From Azolla caroliniana (Eukaryota > Polypodiophyta): a stretch of DNA of 64,000 nucleotides. The stretch spans positions 1-64,000 of the forward strand of contig JBHGNT010000121.1 of assembly GCA_043228905.1 (NCBI GenBank), in the 5' to 3' direction. A program made the position numbers and the translations under genes. The notes beneath the pieces were generated by a model, which worked only from the letters and a program-made list of their open reading frames with translations, made no database searches and was not told the DNA's origin. Positions 22,346 to 34,704 of this stretch are shown piece by piece. Each line of letters begins with the position of its first letter. Position 1 is the first letter of the stretch.

Positions 22346-22896
22346 CTCTCTCTCCCCCCCCCCACATACTCTCTCTCTCTAGTAACGACTCTTTCTGCCG
22401 TTGCCATCACCGTCTACTGCCTCCATCGTCTGCAGCCGCTGTTTGCTGCCGTCATGGCCTGTTGTCCTCTCTCTCCCTCTCTCTAGTAACGGCTCTGTCT
22501 GTTGTTGCCGTCGCCGTCTCCTACCGTTGTCTATTGTCATCGTCGCTTGCTGCCACCATCGTCGTCTTCCGACTGTCGCCATCACCGTCACCATCGTCTG
22601 ACGTTTGTCGCCGTCGTCGTTGTCACCATCTTCGTAGTTCTTAGCTGTCGCCGCCGTTATCGTGTGTAGTTGTTGGCGATGTCGGTGCCGCCGCAGTTGT
22701 CATGTATAGTCATTGGCGTTGTTGTCATTGTCCATCCCTGCTATCACCTACGCTTCTAACGACGTAATCGGCTGAAGCATACCTGTCCTTCTACACTCGA
22801 ACCTAGCGCGCAAGGCATTGATGCTTGACTAAGTTTTTTCTATCCTCTTTGACTTTTCTTTCTTTTATCTTTTGATTTACAACATGACTTCTAGAC
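22285..22896. other. Low-complexity region between LINE-A and Gypsy-1
   Basis: A CT tract and a C9 run close the LINE tail. From 22382 to about 22740 the DNA is a degenerate GTC/GCC/CGT trinucleotide array. It includes a unit beginning CTAGTAACG(A/G)CTCT repeated about 105 bases apart. Open frames here on both strands are products of the repeat. From 22740 to 22896 nothing is recognisable. Confidence 0.6.
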
Positions 22897-23344
22897 TGTT
22901 GTCTGCCAGAATAGTAACCGACGGACAAGAGCGCAGGAATAGGGAATAGTATAAGATTGTAACGCATGTAACGGTTCACGCGGGAAGCGTGAACGGCTAA
23001 AAGACCATGCGTATATAAAGGGCAGAAAACCTTTGATAGAGGTAGCGTGTAATTTTGGGAATGTAAAGAAGCGTATCGTAATAGAATTCTATCTTCTCTA
23101 ATATTTATGTATAGCTACGGTTAATCTACTGTGTGTCTGTAATACCTGAGAGTGTAGAAGTAAGAGATGTGAGTGTGTAGCCACTATTAAGGAGTTCGGT
23201 TGTAGCCGTCTCCCTTATACGCTGCTAGGTTACGGGGAACATTCCCCTACGTATTACGCACAGACGTCACCGTTTGTTGTCTCATAGTCACTTGGAGGTC
23301 TAGGTCGAAGGACTGACCGTAGCTTGTGTTCCTAATCGGTAACA
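22897..23344 (+). repeat. Gypsy-1 5' LTR (about 448 bp)
   Basis: Starts TGTTGTCTGCC and ends CGGTAACA. It carries a TATA box GCGTATATAAAGGGC at about 23009. It is followed by CTTTTGGCACGCTTCGTG, where a primer site would lie; I cannot assign the tRNA. Only one LTR is present, so the boundaries are by inference. Confidence 0.65.
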
Positions 23345-23751
23345 CTTTTGGCACGCTTCGTGATCTGTGTCTTCTCACAGCCGAACAACAACGAATGGAT
23401 GTTTAGCCGCAGACGCCCTAGAGAACCAACACGACCAAACCGGCCAATCACAAGGTCCATCACACACCAGGTAGAGGACCGCGCACGGCAGAAACCTCGC
23501 CTCAACGACCTCAACACTACCTGCCGTGATCACAAAGGTGATTTTCCACTCTCCAACTACCTCGACGATACGTGGGGAGCACGCTCACCACAACAACATT
23601 GTGGTCTTTCCCGACCTGCCGTAGCCCCCAGCATGGCCTTTGCCTATCCCCGCTTTAACGGCGAAACCGACGCTGCAACTCATATTCTCATGTTCCTTAA
23701 TGTCTGGAATGCAAACCACATGGCGCAGAGCCTTTCTGAGGCAGTAGCGCA
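23345..23751 (+). pseudogene. Gypsy-1 gag, N-terminal part
   Basis: The Gag capsid packages element RNA. The open frame holds PSMAFAYPRFNGETDAATHILMF, the typical start of the plant gypsy capsid domain (F-x-G near the N-terminus), then LSEAVA, where Copia-2 enters after the target site GCGCA. Upstream it is arginine/asparagine-rich. The capsid continues in the matching frame at 29142. Confidence 0.75.
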
Positions 23752-24201
23752 TGTTTAGAAGAAAGCTCAACATGGTATGTGATGCTTATTGGGAAATAAG
23801 CTATAGTAGCTATTTAGCTACTAGTGAACATAAAGGAGAAACAACTAATTAGCTACTGACAGCTAATTAGCTATAGGCAGCTAATTAGCTGCATATGTAA
23901 GTAACTTATTACTTAGGTAAAAAGTAAGAGAGTAGGTAAGTAAGAAATATACAAGAAGTAGAACTCTGAGAGAGAGAGAGTGAGGATAGAGAGGAAGAAC
24001 TCGGAGAGTGAGAGTAGAAGAGAGAAACAGACGAGAGCAAGTAGAGCTATGCGTGTAATGAAATAGAAGAAGTTTTGGCTGCTACAGAGGTAAGTCTCCT
24101 TCTCCCTTTCCTTCTGTGTTTGAGCACCAAACGATCCAGCACACCACAATCCGCCGCGCACATAAGAAGAGCCCGAGTGCCTTCTTCATGTTTTCTTAAC
24201 A
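23752..24201 (+). repeat. Copia-2 5' LTR (450 bp)
   Basis: Begins TGTTTAGAAG (TGTTGAGAAG in the 3' copy). Contains short repeats of CTAATTAGCTA and a GAGAGAGAG tract. Confidence 0.95.
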
Positions 24202-24213
24202 TGGTATCAGAGC
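24202..24213 (+). promoter_or_regulatory. Copia-2 primer binding site
   Basis: TGGTATCAGAGC directly after the LTR terminus, complementary to initiator tRNA-Met. Confidence 0.9.
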
Positions 24214-24340
24214 TTTGTTGCTCATAAAGAAGAGTACAGAAGTGCATAGATCTGAGAAAGGTATTTCTCTGTTTGCTGATCTGAATCAGAAAGTTACTTG
24301 TTGAAGTAATCGTATCAGAAACCCTAGTTTGGAAGAGATA

Positions 24341-27300
24341 ATGGCTGCAGAGAATGCGGGCCAAATAGTTACAAAGAAACTAGATAAAAACAATTTCCCG
24401 GCGTGGAAATTTAGAATGACAAATTTCCTGATGGGGAAAGGATACTGGGATTACATTGAAGGAGACCTAGAAGAGGCTCCGGAGATCCCAGAAGAAAATG
24501 CCACAGCAGCACAGATTAAAGCATTCAAAGATTGGAATCAAGGGGCAAGGAAGGTAATGCATTGGCTCTCACTTAGCATCTCAGATTCGATGCTTGGGCA
24601 CATACAGGATGCTATGCTCCCAATAGAAGCTTGGGACAGTTTGGTAAAACTGTTTGCAATAAACACAAAAGCTAGAAATCTACAGTTGAAGATTGACCTA
24701 AATACCTTAGAAAAAGGTAAGATGTCAATAAATGAGTATACTTTGAAAATAAAGAGCATATGTGAATCACTTGCTTCTATCAATGTAAAGATAGAAGATG
24801 ATGATAAGGTAGAAATATGCTTGAGAGGCTTAGGACCTCAATACAAAAGCTTTAAAACCTCTATGCTTACAAGGGATAGTATCCCAAGTTTTCCAGATCT
24901 GGTTTCAATGCTTGTAGTAAAAGAAAGGAATCAGATGGATTATGTAAATAAAGGAAATCTTGAGAATGAGGGGCAAGCCCTATATAATAGTGCTGGAAGA
25001 GGTCGAGGAAGAGGCCATGAAAGATTTGGCTCAGCAAAAACCAACAATAATGGTTATCAAGGAAGAGGACAACAAACCATTAGAGGAAGAAACAACAACA
25101 GAGGCAGGGGGAGAAACCAAGGTAGAGGTAAGCAAACATATGTAAATGATGATGGTTGTTGGTATTGTGGAAAACCAGGCCACACACAGGCTGAATGTTA
25201 CAAGAAGCAAAATGATGAGCAAAGAGGAAAGAGACAGCAGAATAACTATGCCCAAACTAGTGAAGATTGTGAAAAAGATGGTGCATTTGTGGTACAACAT
25301 GAGATAGCAACAGCGGCTGAAAGCTCACAGAAATGTAATGAAGAGTTTACATGGCATGTAGACTCGGGGGCATCTAACCATATGACTAGACATGCAAACT
25401 GGTTTGAAAGGTTAAGAGAACCAGAGATTCTTGGCTATGTACAAACGGGTGATAATAGTACTCACCAAATAGAACATGTTGGAGATATCCCATTGTGGGA
25501 AGAAAAAGGAAAGACTAAGTATATGTTGAATGTAATGCATGTTCCAAATCTTGCTAAGAATCTGATTTCTGTTGGACAGATAGTAGAGCAAGGTATGCAA
25601 GTAAAGTTTAAGCAAAGTGGATGCTATATAGAAAAGAATGGGAAGCTCATTGCAAAAGGAAAACGACAAGGAAGAATGTTTATTTTGGATGTTGACATGC
25701 CTAGACAGATTTCAGCTATGTTTGCAAATGGAATGAGTGTAGTCTCAGATGTGGAAATGTGGCATAAAAGGATTGGCCACATAATATGTTGAGAAAAGAT
25801 GCAGTGGTTGGACTGCCAAAACTGAAAAATTGTGAAATGGGAAAGATATGTGAAGCATGTCAATATGGAAAGCAAAATAGGTTGCCATTCCCTCATGAAA
25901 GACATGTAAGTAAAAATTTGTTGAATTTGGTACATACGGATGTATGGGGACCAACTAAGAATGCATCTATCGGTGGTTGCAGATTCTATGTAACTTTTAT
26001 TGATGATTGCTCAAGGAAAACATGGGTGTACTTCATGAAAGAGAAAAGTGAAGTGTTTGAATGTTTTCGTAAGTTTAAATGCATGGTAGAAAAGCATGCA
26101 GGTACAAGAATAAAATGTTTAAGATCTTATGGAGGAGGAGAGTATTTCTCCAATGAATTTTCTGATTTTCTATGTAATCAGGGAATAAGAAGACAGTTCA
26201 AATGTAGATATACTCCACAACAAAATGGATTTGCTGAGAGGAAAAACAGAACATTGGTGAACATTGCAAGGGCTTTGATGACAGAGAAGAATATGCCATT
26301 GTACTATTGGGCAGAAGCTGTAAATACAACAAATTATATTCTAAATAGATGTATAACATCGGGAGTACATGAAGCAACTCCTGAAGAGTGTTTATGTGGA
26401 AGGAAACCTAGTTTAGAACACTTAAAAAGTGTTTGGATGCCTTGCATATGTACATGTGCCTGCAGAAGTAAGAAGTAAGTTGGATCCAAAAGCAGAAAAA
26501 TGTATTTTTGTTGGTTATTCAGAAGAACAAAAAGGGTATAGATGTTATAACCCTGTAACAAAGAAGATTGTGACAAGTAGGGATGTAATCTTTGATGAGT
26601 TAGCCAACTGGTACAGTCCAAAACAGAATCCAGAGACTGATGAAGACAATGAGATTGAAGACAAAGACAAATCTGAAAATGTAGAAGACTGCCACAGAGA
26701 TGGAAGCAAGGTTGGACAACAAAGTCCAACATCAACAGAATGTTCTGGACCATCAAAAAGCTCAGATGGTAAATCTGATTCGAATTCTTGGAGTGGAAAA
26801 AGTGGAGGACACAAAAAATGTGATGATAAAAAAGGAAAACAGAAAATGCCAGAGTATGAAATGTTGGATGACTTGTCTAAAAACATGGAAGATGAGGATT
26901 CAGATATGTGATTGGATAATTTTCTTGGTATAAGAGGATTGAAAATCCCTGGTATGGAAAAAGCATTGAAGGATGCAAATCAGAAACTGAGAAGATCAGA
27001 TAGAGAGAAAAAAAATGTTGAAAGATTTGGTTATGATACATATATGGCTATGCATTATGCATATATGTCTAAGGTGGTACAGATCCCTGATCCAAGTAGT
27101 TTTGATGAGGCTAAAACTGAAAAGAAATGGGTGGATGCAATGCAAGAAGAGATTGATGCATTAGCTGAAAACATAACATGGGATTTCGTGAAGTTACCAA
27201 AAGGAAAAAATGTGGTAGGTTGCAAATGGGTCTACAAGACAAAGCATGATTCCAGTGGGAATGTAAGTAGACATAAAGCAAGATTGGTTGCAAAGGGATA

Positions 27301-28671
27301 TGCCCAAATGCAAGGAAATGATTATGATGAGACATTTGCATCGGTTGCAAAGATGGCAACATTGAGGACATTACTGGCTATAGGTGCAGCCAGAAGATGG
27401 TTTCTTCATCATATGGATGTAAAAAATGCCTTTTTACATGGTAACTTGGAAGAAGAAGTGTATATGTGTCAACCACTAGGTTTTGAAGATAGGAAGCATC
27501 TAGATTATGTATGTAAGCTGAAAAAGGCTCTCTATGGACTGAAACAGGCACCAAGAGCATGGCACAAAGAACTTTCAGATTATCTGAAAAAACTTGACTT
27601 CAAAATGTCAAAGGCTGATTCATCATTGTATGTTAAAAGGAAAGATGATTGTATTGTTGTGATTTTGATTTATGTTGATGATCTCATCATTGAGGTGATT
27701 CCATGGATGAAATAAGTAAGCTGAAAAGAAATTTGGAAATGCAGTTTCATATGAAAGATTTGGGAGATCTGAGATATTTTTTGGGTATTGAAATCATCAG
27801 ATCTGAAAGTGGTATATATGTGTTGCAAAGACAATATGCAACAACTATGTTGAAAAAGTATGGTATGCTTGGATGCAAACCTAGTGGAGTACCACTAGAT
27901 AAAAACTGCAAATTGAGGGTTGATTTGGGAGCCAAAATAGAAGATGTAAACATGTACAGGTCTATGGTGGGCATCCTTATTTATTTGACCATAACAAGAC
28001 CTGATTTGAGTTATGCAGTTGGATTAGTCAGCCAATTTATGCAACAGCCAACAAAGCCGCATTTGGACTGCATTAGAAGAATTCTGAGGTATGTAAAAGC
28101 TACTCAGTACTATGGATTGTTTTACAGGGCTGATTTGGACATAAATCTGGAAGGATATACAGATGTTGATTGGGCTGGAAGCCAAACAGATAGAAGATCC
28201 ACAAGTGGATATATGTTTACATTGGGAAGTGCAGGTATTTCATGGAGTAGCAAGAAACAAGCTACTGTTGCATTGTCTAGTACTGAAGTTGAGTACAGAG
28301 GAGTTACCATAGCCACTTGTGAAGAGGTATGGATTAGAAGATTGCTTGCTGATTTGGGAGAGTATATAGATGGTACTGTCACAATCTGGTGTGACAATAT
28401 GAGCAGCATTCAACTTGCAAAAAACCCAGTGTTCCATGCAAGAACAAAGCACATTGAAGTGCATTATCACTTTGTTAGAGAAAAAGTGATTGAAGGAGAA
28501 GTTGATCTGGTGTATGTGAATACAAATCAGCAGGTTGCTGATATTCTCATAAAGGGATTGAGTGTGGAAAAGCATACACAGTTTCGGAACATGATGGGAG
28601 TTGTAGACACTGATATGATGGCTGAAAAGCATCATGGAAAAGAAGTTGTAGATAACCCCAAGAGAGGATAA
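24341..28671 (+). pseudogene. Copia-2 Gag-Pol polyprotein with four frame breaks
   Basis: ATG at 24341 (MAAENAGQIV). Gag runs to the zinc knuckle CWYCGKPGHTQAEC at about 25159, preceded by an RGRGRG/NNN-rich basic stretch. The protease site HVDSGASNHMT is at about 25356. A frameshift near 25780 precedes the integrase frame 25786-26478 (HTDVWGP, LRSYGGGEYF, PQQNGFAERKNR). The first integrase block reads SYGG where SDGG is usual, so a catalytic aspartate appears lost. Frameshifts near 26430 and a stop near 26909 follow. The reverse transcriptase is at 26912-27715 (LHHMDVKNAFLHG, LIYVDDLII), then a frameshift near 27700 and RNase H with the C-terminus to 28671 (YTDVDWAGS, ALSSTEVEYRG). Long open frames show fairly recent decay. 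Confidence 0.92.
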
Positions 28672-28678
28672 GTTGAGC

Positions 28679-28689
28679 TTGAGGGGGAG
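28679..28689 (+). promoter_or_regulatory. Copia-2 polypurine tract
   Basis: TTGAGGGGGAG directly before the 3' LTR, identical to that of Copia-1. Confidence 0.85.
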
Positions 28690-29141
28690 TGTTGAGAAGC
28701 AAGCTCAACATGGTATGTGATTCTTATTGGGAAATAAGCTATAGTAGCTATTTAGCTACTTGTGAACATAAAGGAGAAACAACTAATTAGCTACTGACAA
28801 CTAATTAGCGACTGACAACTAATTAGCTGCATATGTAAGTAACTTATTACTTAGGTAAAAAGTAAGAGAGTAGGTAAGTAAGAAATATACAGGAAGTAGA
28901 ACTCTGAGAGAGAGAGAGAGTGAGGATAGAGAGGAAGAACTCTGAGAGTGAGAGTAGAAGAGAGAAACAGACGAGAGCAAGTAGAGCTCTGCGTGTAATG
29001 AAATAGAAGAAGTTTTGGCTGCTACAGAGGTAAGTCTCCTTCTCCCTTCCCTTCTGTGTTTGAGCACCAAACGATCCAGCACACCACGATCCGCCGTGCA
29101 CATAAGAAGAGCTTGAGTGCCTTCTTCACGTTTTCTTAACA
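28690..29141 (+). repeat. Copia-2 3' LTR (452 bp)
   Basis: Begins TGTTGAGAAGCAAGCTC and ends TTCTTAACA, followed by TSD GCGCA and then Gypsy-1 gag. Confidence 0.95.
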
Positions 29142-30590
29142 GCGCACCAGTCCAAAATGACGGAGTTCGGGTTAACATTGGATGGGCGGGCGGCATTTTG
29201 GCATTCCCTGATGGATTTCCTCGCAATCACGACCTTCGATCAGCTCCAGTCCACCTTTTTGCAGTTCTTCCATCGGAGGGTTCCACAACGCGAAATCCTC
29301 GGACAATTCTACACAATTAAGCAACTGCCGACCGAGACGATCGCAGACTTCAGCTTACGTTTCCAAAATTTACGGCGGAAACTAGAATGGAGCCCCGCGG
29401 AGGATGAGGCTCGGGAGACATTTCTGGCAGCATTACGCCGACCCATATGGACAACACTCAACAACAATAGTGTGAAAGGGGAAACGACGAATATGGTCAT
29501 TGAACGAGCGTTACAACTCGAGCTGGACAAGGAGGAGGAAAGGTTTTCTATGTCCTCATTACGACAAGTGTTACCCCAAGACGAGGAACGACAGTTTCGT
29601 CAAGCAATCTAGTGCACAATTTGCTTGAACTCGGGGCATTCCGTAGTGGAGTGCAACATGCAAATCCGTTGCCCAATCTGCCACTTGAAGGCTCACACAG
29701 TCAAACAGTGCGAATACAATATGCTGAACAGAGCTGCTCCCATAGTACGCAGCATGGACACACAGCGTTCCCCACGGCATACTGAACAAAGGAGGCAAGA
29801 AGACTGATCACGGTATGTGGATCACAACCCACGTGACAACCGGCAGCACTGGAATCGCCAGACTCACAACGATTCTGAGGAAGACGAGCCAGAGGATGAG
29901 GATTACCGTGGTCCCCCGAGTTATGCTAAAGGGGGGCGACGCTATGAGAATCACCGGCCGACAAACAAACGTGGCGGCTTCAATGGTTATCGTGGGAAGC
30001 AGCGGCAATATCAAGACCACCGGCGATATGATGAAAGCTCGGGCGATGAGCGACACCAAGAACCACGTCGGGACCAACAGCAACCACCACGTACGTTCCG
30101 ACAAACGAAGCCGGACCGTGAGGAGCAAGTCGCACCAGGGGATCGGCACACACCACCAGGAGCCGAGAAGGGCGAATCGAGCATCCATTTTTTTTGTTTG
30201 TCAGCATCCCGGACATTATGCCACGCAATGCCCAGCCCGCAAGGGCAAGGGACCCGCCGTCAATACGATTACGACGGAAGTGCAACAAGTCACGACATGC
30301 CAGCAAACAAAAACGGTTGATTGGGCAGCGCAAGATGAGATACGACGGCAAGCCCAGGCATGGGTTGAAAAAGCAAACGCGACAAATACAGAGTGCATGC
30401 GGAAGGAGTCCGCGAATACGACGGAGCGAGTGGAGGACGAAGGACCGGCCCCGGACCCCATTTGGCAAGCGTTAGCGGGCTACGAGATAACGTTAACCAT
30501 GGAGAAGCTGTTGCAACTAGTCCCACGCTTCCGCCAGACTATGGAAGAACGGGTGACGGGCATACCCGGGGGGTGAGCGTCGCTACGAAC
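29142..30590 (+). pseudogene. Gypsy-1 gag, C-terminal capsid and zinc knuckles
   Basis: After Copia-2 the capsid domain continues: TLDGRAAFWHSLMDF, TFLQFFHRRVPQRE, LGQFYTIKQLPTETIADFSLRFQNLRRKL, ending with a stop at 29610. Two CCHC knuckles follow in the same frame: CTICLNSGHSVVEC and CPICHLKAHTVKQC. A basic Arg/Asn/Gln-rich region leads to a third, damaged knuckle (CQHPGHYATQC at about 30205) in another frame. The paired knuckles bind RNA in the family. Frame breaks near 29800 and 30190 make it non-functional as one protein. Confidence 0.8.
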
Positions 30591-31665
30591 CTTACGGACG
30601 TTAGTGACAGACCGCCTGTAGTGGATCACCACAACCTGGCTATTACATTGATATTACACGGACAAGAAATTCCAGGATGCGTAATCGATGGCGTCTCGGG
30701 CGTTAATGTGATTAGCGCGAAAACATGCGAGTAGTTAGGCATTTCAGAATGGGAGGCTTGCCCATTCTGGCTCTGTATGGTAGATACCCACTCATTACGA
30801 CCATTGGGGTTGATACGCAAGATAGGCATTATCGTGGGCGGACATCGCTTCGACATCTCAGCGGTAGTTCTCGCCTTGGACACCCCAGGGGCATATCCTG
30901 TGCTGTTGGGCAGACCGTGGCTTTGGGTAGCAAATATCAAGCAGAGCTGGCAACACAAGTGTATCAGTTTCCAACACATACGCACTAAGGTTCGCGTACC
31001 TACGGAGGGAAGCACGACACAATCCAAGGGTATAACACCATTATACGCAGAAGATATTAATATGCTGGCTGGGGTGGAGGATGCAGAATTAGAGGCATAC
31101 CTAGACGAGCACCCTCGGATCATTCCGCTGTTCGAGATCGACGTCATCGCAACCGCGGCAGAATATGCCACGGCCACTATTCTCCACGATGAGGCTTACG
31201 AACCAAACCCGGAGTCCATATTGGAACTAAGCAGAGCACGGGCAGCATTCAAGAGGGAAATGGAAATTTCACAACGAGTCACTGCCTCTGCCCTAGAAGA
31301 AGTAAACGTGGGTACGGAGTCCGAACCTCGTTTTCTCTCCATTGCAAAGGAATTAAGGCCAGACCAGAGAGACACGATGATCAAACTACTCAAGAAATAT
31401 AAAGATGTGTTCGCTTGGGCTCATGAGGACATGAAGGGGTTAGATCCGAAGTTCTATCAACATAAGATCAATTTAGCAACCGACGCAAAACCCGTCCAGC
31501 AGCGCCGCTACTGCATGAACCCGAACTACGTGACCTGCGTAAAAGAAGAAATTGACAAACTCCTAAATGCGGGATTCATACGGCCAGTTAAACAAGCCAC
31601 ATGGTTAAGTCCGATAGTAGTCGTTCCAAATAAAAACGGCAAAATACGCAAATTCGATAGGGCAC
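30591..31665 (+). pseudogene. Gypsy-1 protease and N-terminal reverse transcriptase
   Basis: One frame, with a TAG at 30732, carries a retropepsin site GCVIDGVSGVNVIS at about 30674 and the downstream LLGRPWL that completes the protease fold. The linker FAWAHEDMKGLDPKFYQHKI leads to the reverse-transcriptase start: EEIDKLLNAGFIRPV, then WLSPIVVVPNKNGKIRK. There the frame breaks into copia sequence at about 31665. Fingers, palm, RNase H and integrase of this gypsy are missing. The active site reads D-G-V-S where many plant gypsies have D-G-G-S. Confidence 0.85.
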
Positions 31666-31679
31666 CTCAAAACCGAACA

Positions 31680-32997
31680 AGGATTGGTACATCGACTCCA
31701 AAGCGTTGAATCAAACGAGCCACGAAGGGTGGTTCCCATACCTGGAGAAACCGGAACAACTAGGAGTCGTCAAAACCAGTGATGAAACCGCGCATTTTAT
31801 CAAATATGTCGACGAAGTCCCCTGAGTCATGTTGGAAAGAAGGGGAGACTGATGAACGTCTTGCACGTCACGACAATCACCAAGAACTTGGTGTCGGTCG
31901 TACAGATCATCGACCAAGGAATGCAAGTCCAGTTCACCCATCTCGAGTGCTTCATTGAAGAAGAAGGCCAGATCATCGCATAAGGGCATGGAGAAGGGAG
32001 GATGTTCATCCTTGATACAAATGATGTCGGCATTGCATTGTTAAATTGGAGGAAAGAATCTCGCCGAGATTAACGAAGTTAAATCACTTCTTTCCAGTAG
32101 ATTCGAAATGAAGGACTTGCACAAACTTCATTACTTTCTAGATATTGAAGTAATTCGGACACCGGTCAGGATCATGATCTCACAACGGCACTACATTCTC
32201 AACTTACTCTACAAGTTCGGAATGACAGAGTGCAAACCTGTGACTACCCCTCTTGAACGTAATCTCAAGATCGATGCCAGCTCTGGCACGGCCGCGAGCG
32301 AGTCGACTCAGTATCGTCAATTGATCGGCAGTCTAATCTACCTAACCATTACGTGACCCAACCTCAGTTATTCGGTCGGCCTACTTAGCCAATTCATGCA
32401 GAATCCAAGAAACCTTCACCTTGATTGCGCTAAGAGGATACTACGGTATGTCAGCACAACAGTGGACTATGGCATCTTGTTTAAATCGAATACGACCATT
32501 CGACTTGAAGGATACACAAACGCGGATTGGGCAGGATACAAAGCGGATAGACAATCCACATCTGGATTCGTCTTCTCCCTCGGCAACGGAGCGATCTCCT
32601 GGAGCAGCAAGAAACAACCGACAGTCGCACTGTCGAGCACGGAAGTCGAATACAGGGGCGCAGCAGTCGCCGCATGCGAAGCTGTATGGCTTAAGCGTAT
32701 ACTAAAAGATCTAGGCGTATCCATCAAAGATCCAATATGCCTGTACTGCGACAACATGAGTAGTATCTACCTCGCGTGTAACCCCGTATTTCACGCGCGG
32801 ACTAAACACATCGAAGTGCACTACCACTTCATCCGCAAGCGCGTTTAGGCCGGAGAAATTGACCTCCAACACATCAGCACGCACCTACAAGTCGCTGATA
32901 TCTTTACAAAGGCCTTAGGCATCCACAAGCTCAAGCAATTTGCATCAGATCTTGGTCTCACGTCGTCCACATTGCCGAGCTTGAGGGCGAGTACGCA
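31680..32997 (+). pseudogene. Copia-3 pol remnant (protease-edge fused to RNase H)
   Basis: Starts WYIDSKALNQTSHEGWFPYLEKP, the protease active-site region with the catalytic D-S-G-A-S replaced by D-S-K-A-L. It runs with several stops through ITKNLVSV and RMFILDTND (about 32020). It then jumps near 32045 directly to the end of the reverse transcriptase (FEMKDLHKLHYFLDIEVI), so integrase and most of the polymerase are deleted. RNase H (YTNADWAGYKADRQSTSG, ALSSTEVEYRGA) and the C-terminus follow, with stops at 32355 and 32846. Confidence 0.85.
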
Positions 32998-33102
32998 GAC
33001 GCAGCACGGATAGGCTACGCAATACGCAACACAGGCGACTAGACAAGTCGAAGTACGAACCGAACGACTTTCCGACAGATGGAAGTTGTGTTCAAAGGGG
33101 TG

Positions 33103-33291
33103 TGTTGAGAATCGAACTCAACTTCCCATAGATAGGTTTCACACTAGCTCATGGATATTCCATGCTAGTTTTGTAAATAGTAGAAAGGGCGCTTGCCCTA
33201 GCTTAGTTGGTATATAAACCAACTCATTGTAACTTAGTTAATGTTGGATGTATTTTGTTTCGTTAATATAATATACTCTTTTGTCTATCTC

Positions 33292-33369
<78 letters not shown>

Positions 33370-33413
33370 TATTACACATACACACACCTACGTTCACCTT
33401 CCGCTGCATTGCA
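33103..33413 (+). repeat. Copia-3 3' LTR with a long CT microsatellite
   Basis: Begins TGTTGAGAATCGAACTCAACTTCC, the same start as the Copia-7 LTR. TATA box GTATATAAACC at 33210; a CT run of more than 30 units at 33296-33365. The 3' boundary near CATTGCA (33413) is approximate. Confidence 0.75.
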
Positions 33414-34694
33414 ATCACCACAGACTTCATTTCCTAACAAAGGCGAGCTAGAGTGTTATGATGAAGCCATTGCCGATGAGAACAGAGAGAAATGGTTGAA
33501 CACGATGCAAGATGAGAGGGACTCCTTGCACGAAAACTACACCTACTACTTGGTAGAACTACCGAAAGGTAAGAGAGCACTCAGGAATAAATGGGTCTAC
33601 AAGGTGAAGACTGAAGAAGTCGACAATGCTCCTAGGTATAAAGCCCCCATTGTTGTGAAGGATTTCCAACAAAAAAAGGGCATCGAATTTGACGAATTAT
33701 TCGCTCCAGTCGTGAAGATGACATTCATTAGAACTGTTCTGAGCATAACTGCTAGCATGGATCTGGAGATCGAACAGTTGGATGTCAAGACGACATTCTT
33801 GCACAGGGAGTTGGATGAAGAGATCTACATGTAGCAACCCGAAGGCTTTGTGGAGAAAGGGAAAGAGAATCTCGTGTGTTGACTGAAGAAAAGCTTGTAC
33901 GGCCTAAAACAAGCTCCACGCCAACGGTACAAGAAGTTCGAGTCATTCATGGTGGAACATGGGTTCCAGAAAACACAAGTTGATCACTGTGTGTTCGTCA
34001 AAAGGTACGATGAAAGTGACTTCTTGATTCTCTTATTATATGTTGATGACATGTTGATAGTCGTTCAAGATACAAGGAAGATCGGAAGCTTGAAGAAAGC
34101 TTTAGGTAAGTCGTTTGCCATGAAGGATCTTGGTCTGGCTAAAAAGATCTTAGGGATGCACATAGTTCGGGACAGAACTAAGAAAGTGTTGTGGTTGTCA
34201 CAAGAGAAATACGTGATGAAGATCCAAGAAAGATTCAACATGACAGAAGCAAAGCCGATCGACTCTACATTACCGACTAACTGCAAGTTAAATGCAAGGA
34301 AATGCCCGAGAAGGGAGGAAGAAAAGGCTGAGATGAGGAAAGTGCCATATGCCTCGGTCATTGGCAGTCTAATGTATGTTATGGTCTGCACGAGACCAGA
34401 CATGGCCTTTATTGTGGGAACAATAAGCCGATACATGAGTAATCTAGGAAGATAACACTAGGGAGCGGTGAAGTGGATACTTAGGTACTTGAAAGGCACC
34501 TCGAGGGTATGCCTAAGGTATGGTGTCGAAAAACCCATGCTCGAAGGGTTTACCGACTCGAACATGTCGGGGGAGGTAGATTCAAGCTGATCCACGTCAA
34601 TGGATCCGACATGCTGACAAAGAACCTACCGATGGACGGACTCATAGTCTATCAACTGAAGACAGGACTAACTAACTCCCTCCCACATGAGTGA
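33414..34694 (+). pseudogene. Copia-4 reverse transcriptase and truncated RNase H
   Basis: The reverse transcriptase copies element RNA into DNA. The open frame 33409-33834 carries ALRNKWVYKVK and IEQLDVKTTFLH, and stops follow at 33832 and near 33880. The frame at 33895-34455 has SLYGLKQAPRQRYKKFES just upstream, LLLYVDDMLIV with intact catalytic aspartates, and RPDMAFIVGTISRYM. After GFTDSNMSG at about 34560 the sequence skips the RNase H body and resumes GRFKLIHVNGSDMLTKNLP, a deletion of most of RNase H. The lineage differs from Copia-1/2/7: Y-V-D-D-M-L, an LTR starting TGTTGGGA, and a purine tract TGACGGGGGAG. Confidence 0.85.
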
Positions 34695-34704
34695 CGGGGG
34701 AGTT

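Larger units (their letters stand above)
23752..29141 (+). mobile_element. Copia-2, full-length Ty1/copia element in Gypsy-1 gag
   Basis: About 5.39 kb. LTRs 23752-24201 and 28690-29141 both end TTCTTAACA and the TSD GCGCA is exact (23747-23751, 29142-29146). By eye the LTRs differ at roughly twenty positions in 450, so it is of moderate age. Its interior is AT-rich, unlike the GC-richer Copia-1. Confidence 0.96.
22897..31665 (+). mobile_element. Gypsy-1, 5' part of a Ty3/gypsy element, interrupted by Copia-2
   Basis: Begins with an LTR (22897-23344), continues into gag (23345-23751), is split by Copia-2, and resumes with gag, protease and the start of reverse transcriptase (29142-31665). 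It then joins copia sequence abruptly. The rest of pol and the 3' LTR are absent. Confidence 0.85.
31666..33413 (+). mobile_element. Copia-3, internally deleted 3' fragment
   Basis: A Copia-7-like element lacking its 5' LTR, gag and integrase. It starts inside the protease region fused to Gypsy-1 and ends with an LTR beginning at 33103. Confidence 0.85.

Noticed and set aside
22382-22740. Coding region suggested by open frames on both strands
   Set aside because: The frames exist because of the GTC/GCC trinucleotide repeat and encode only low-complexity sequence.
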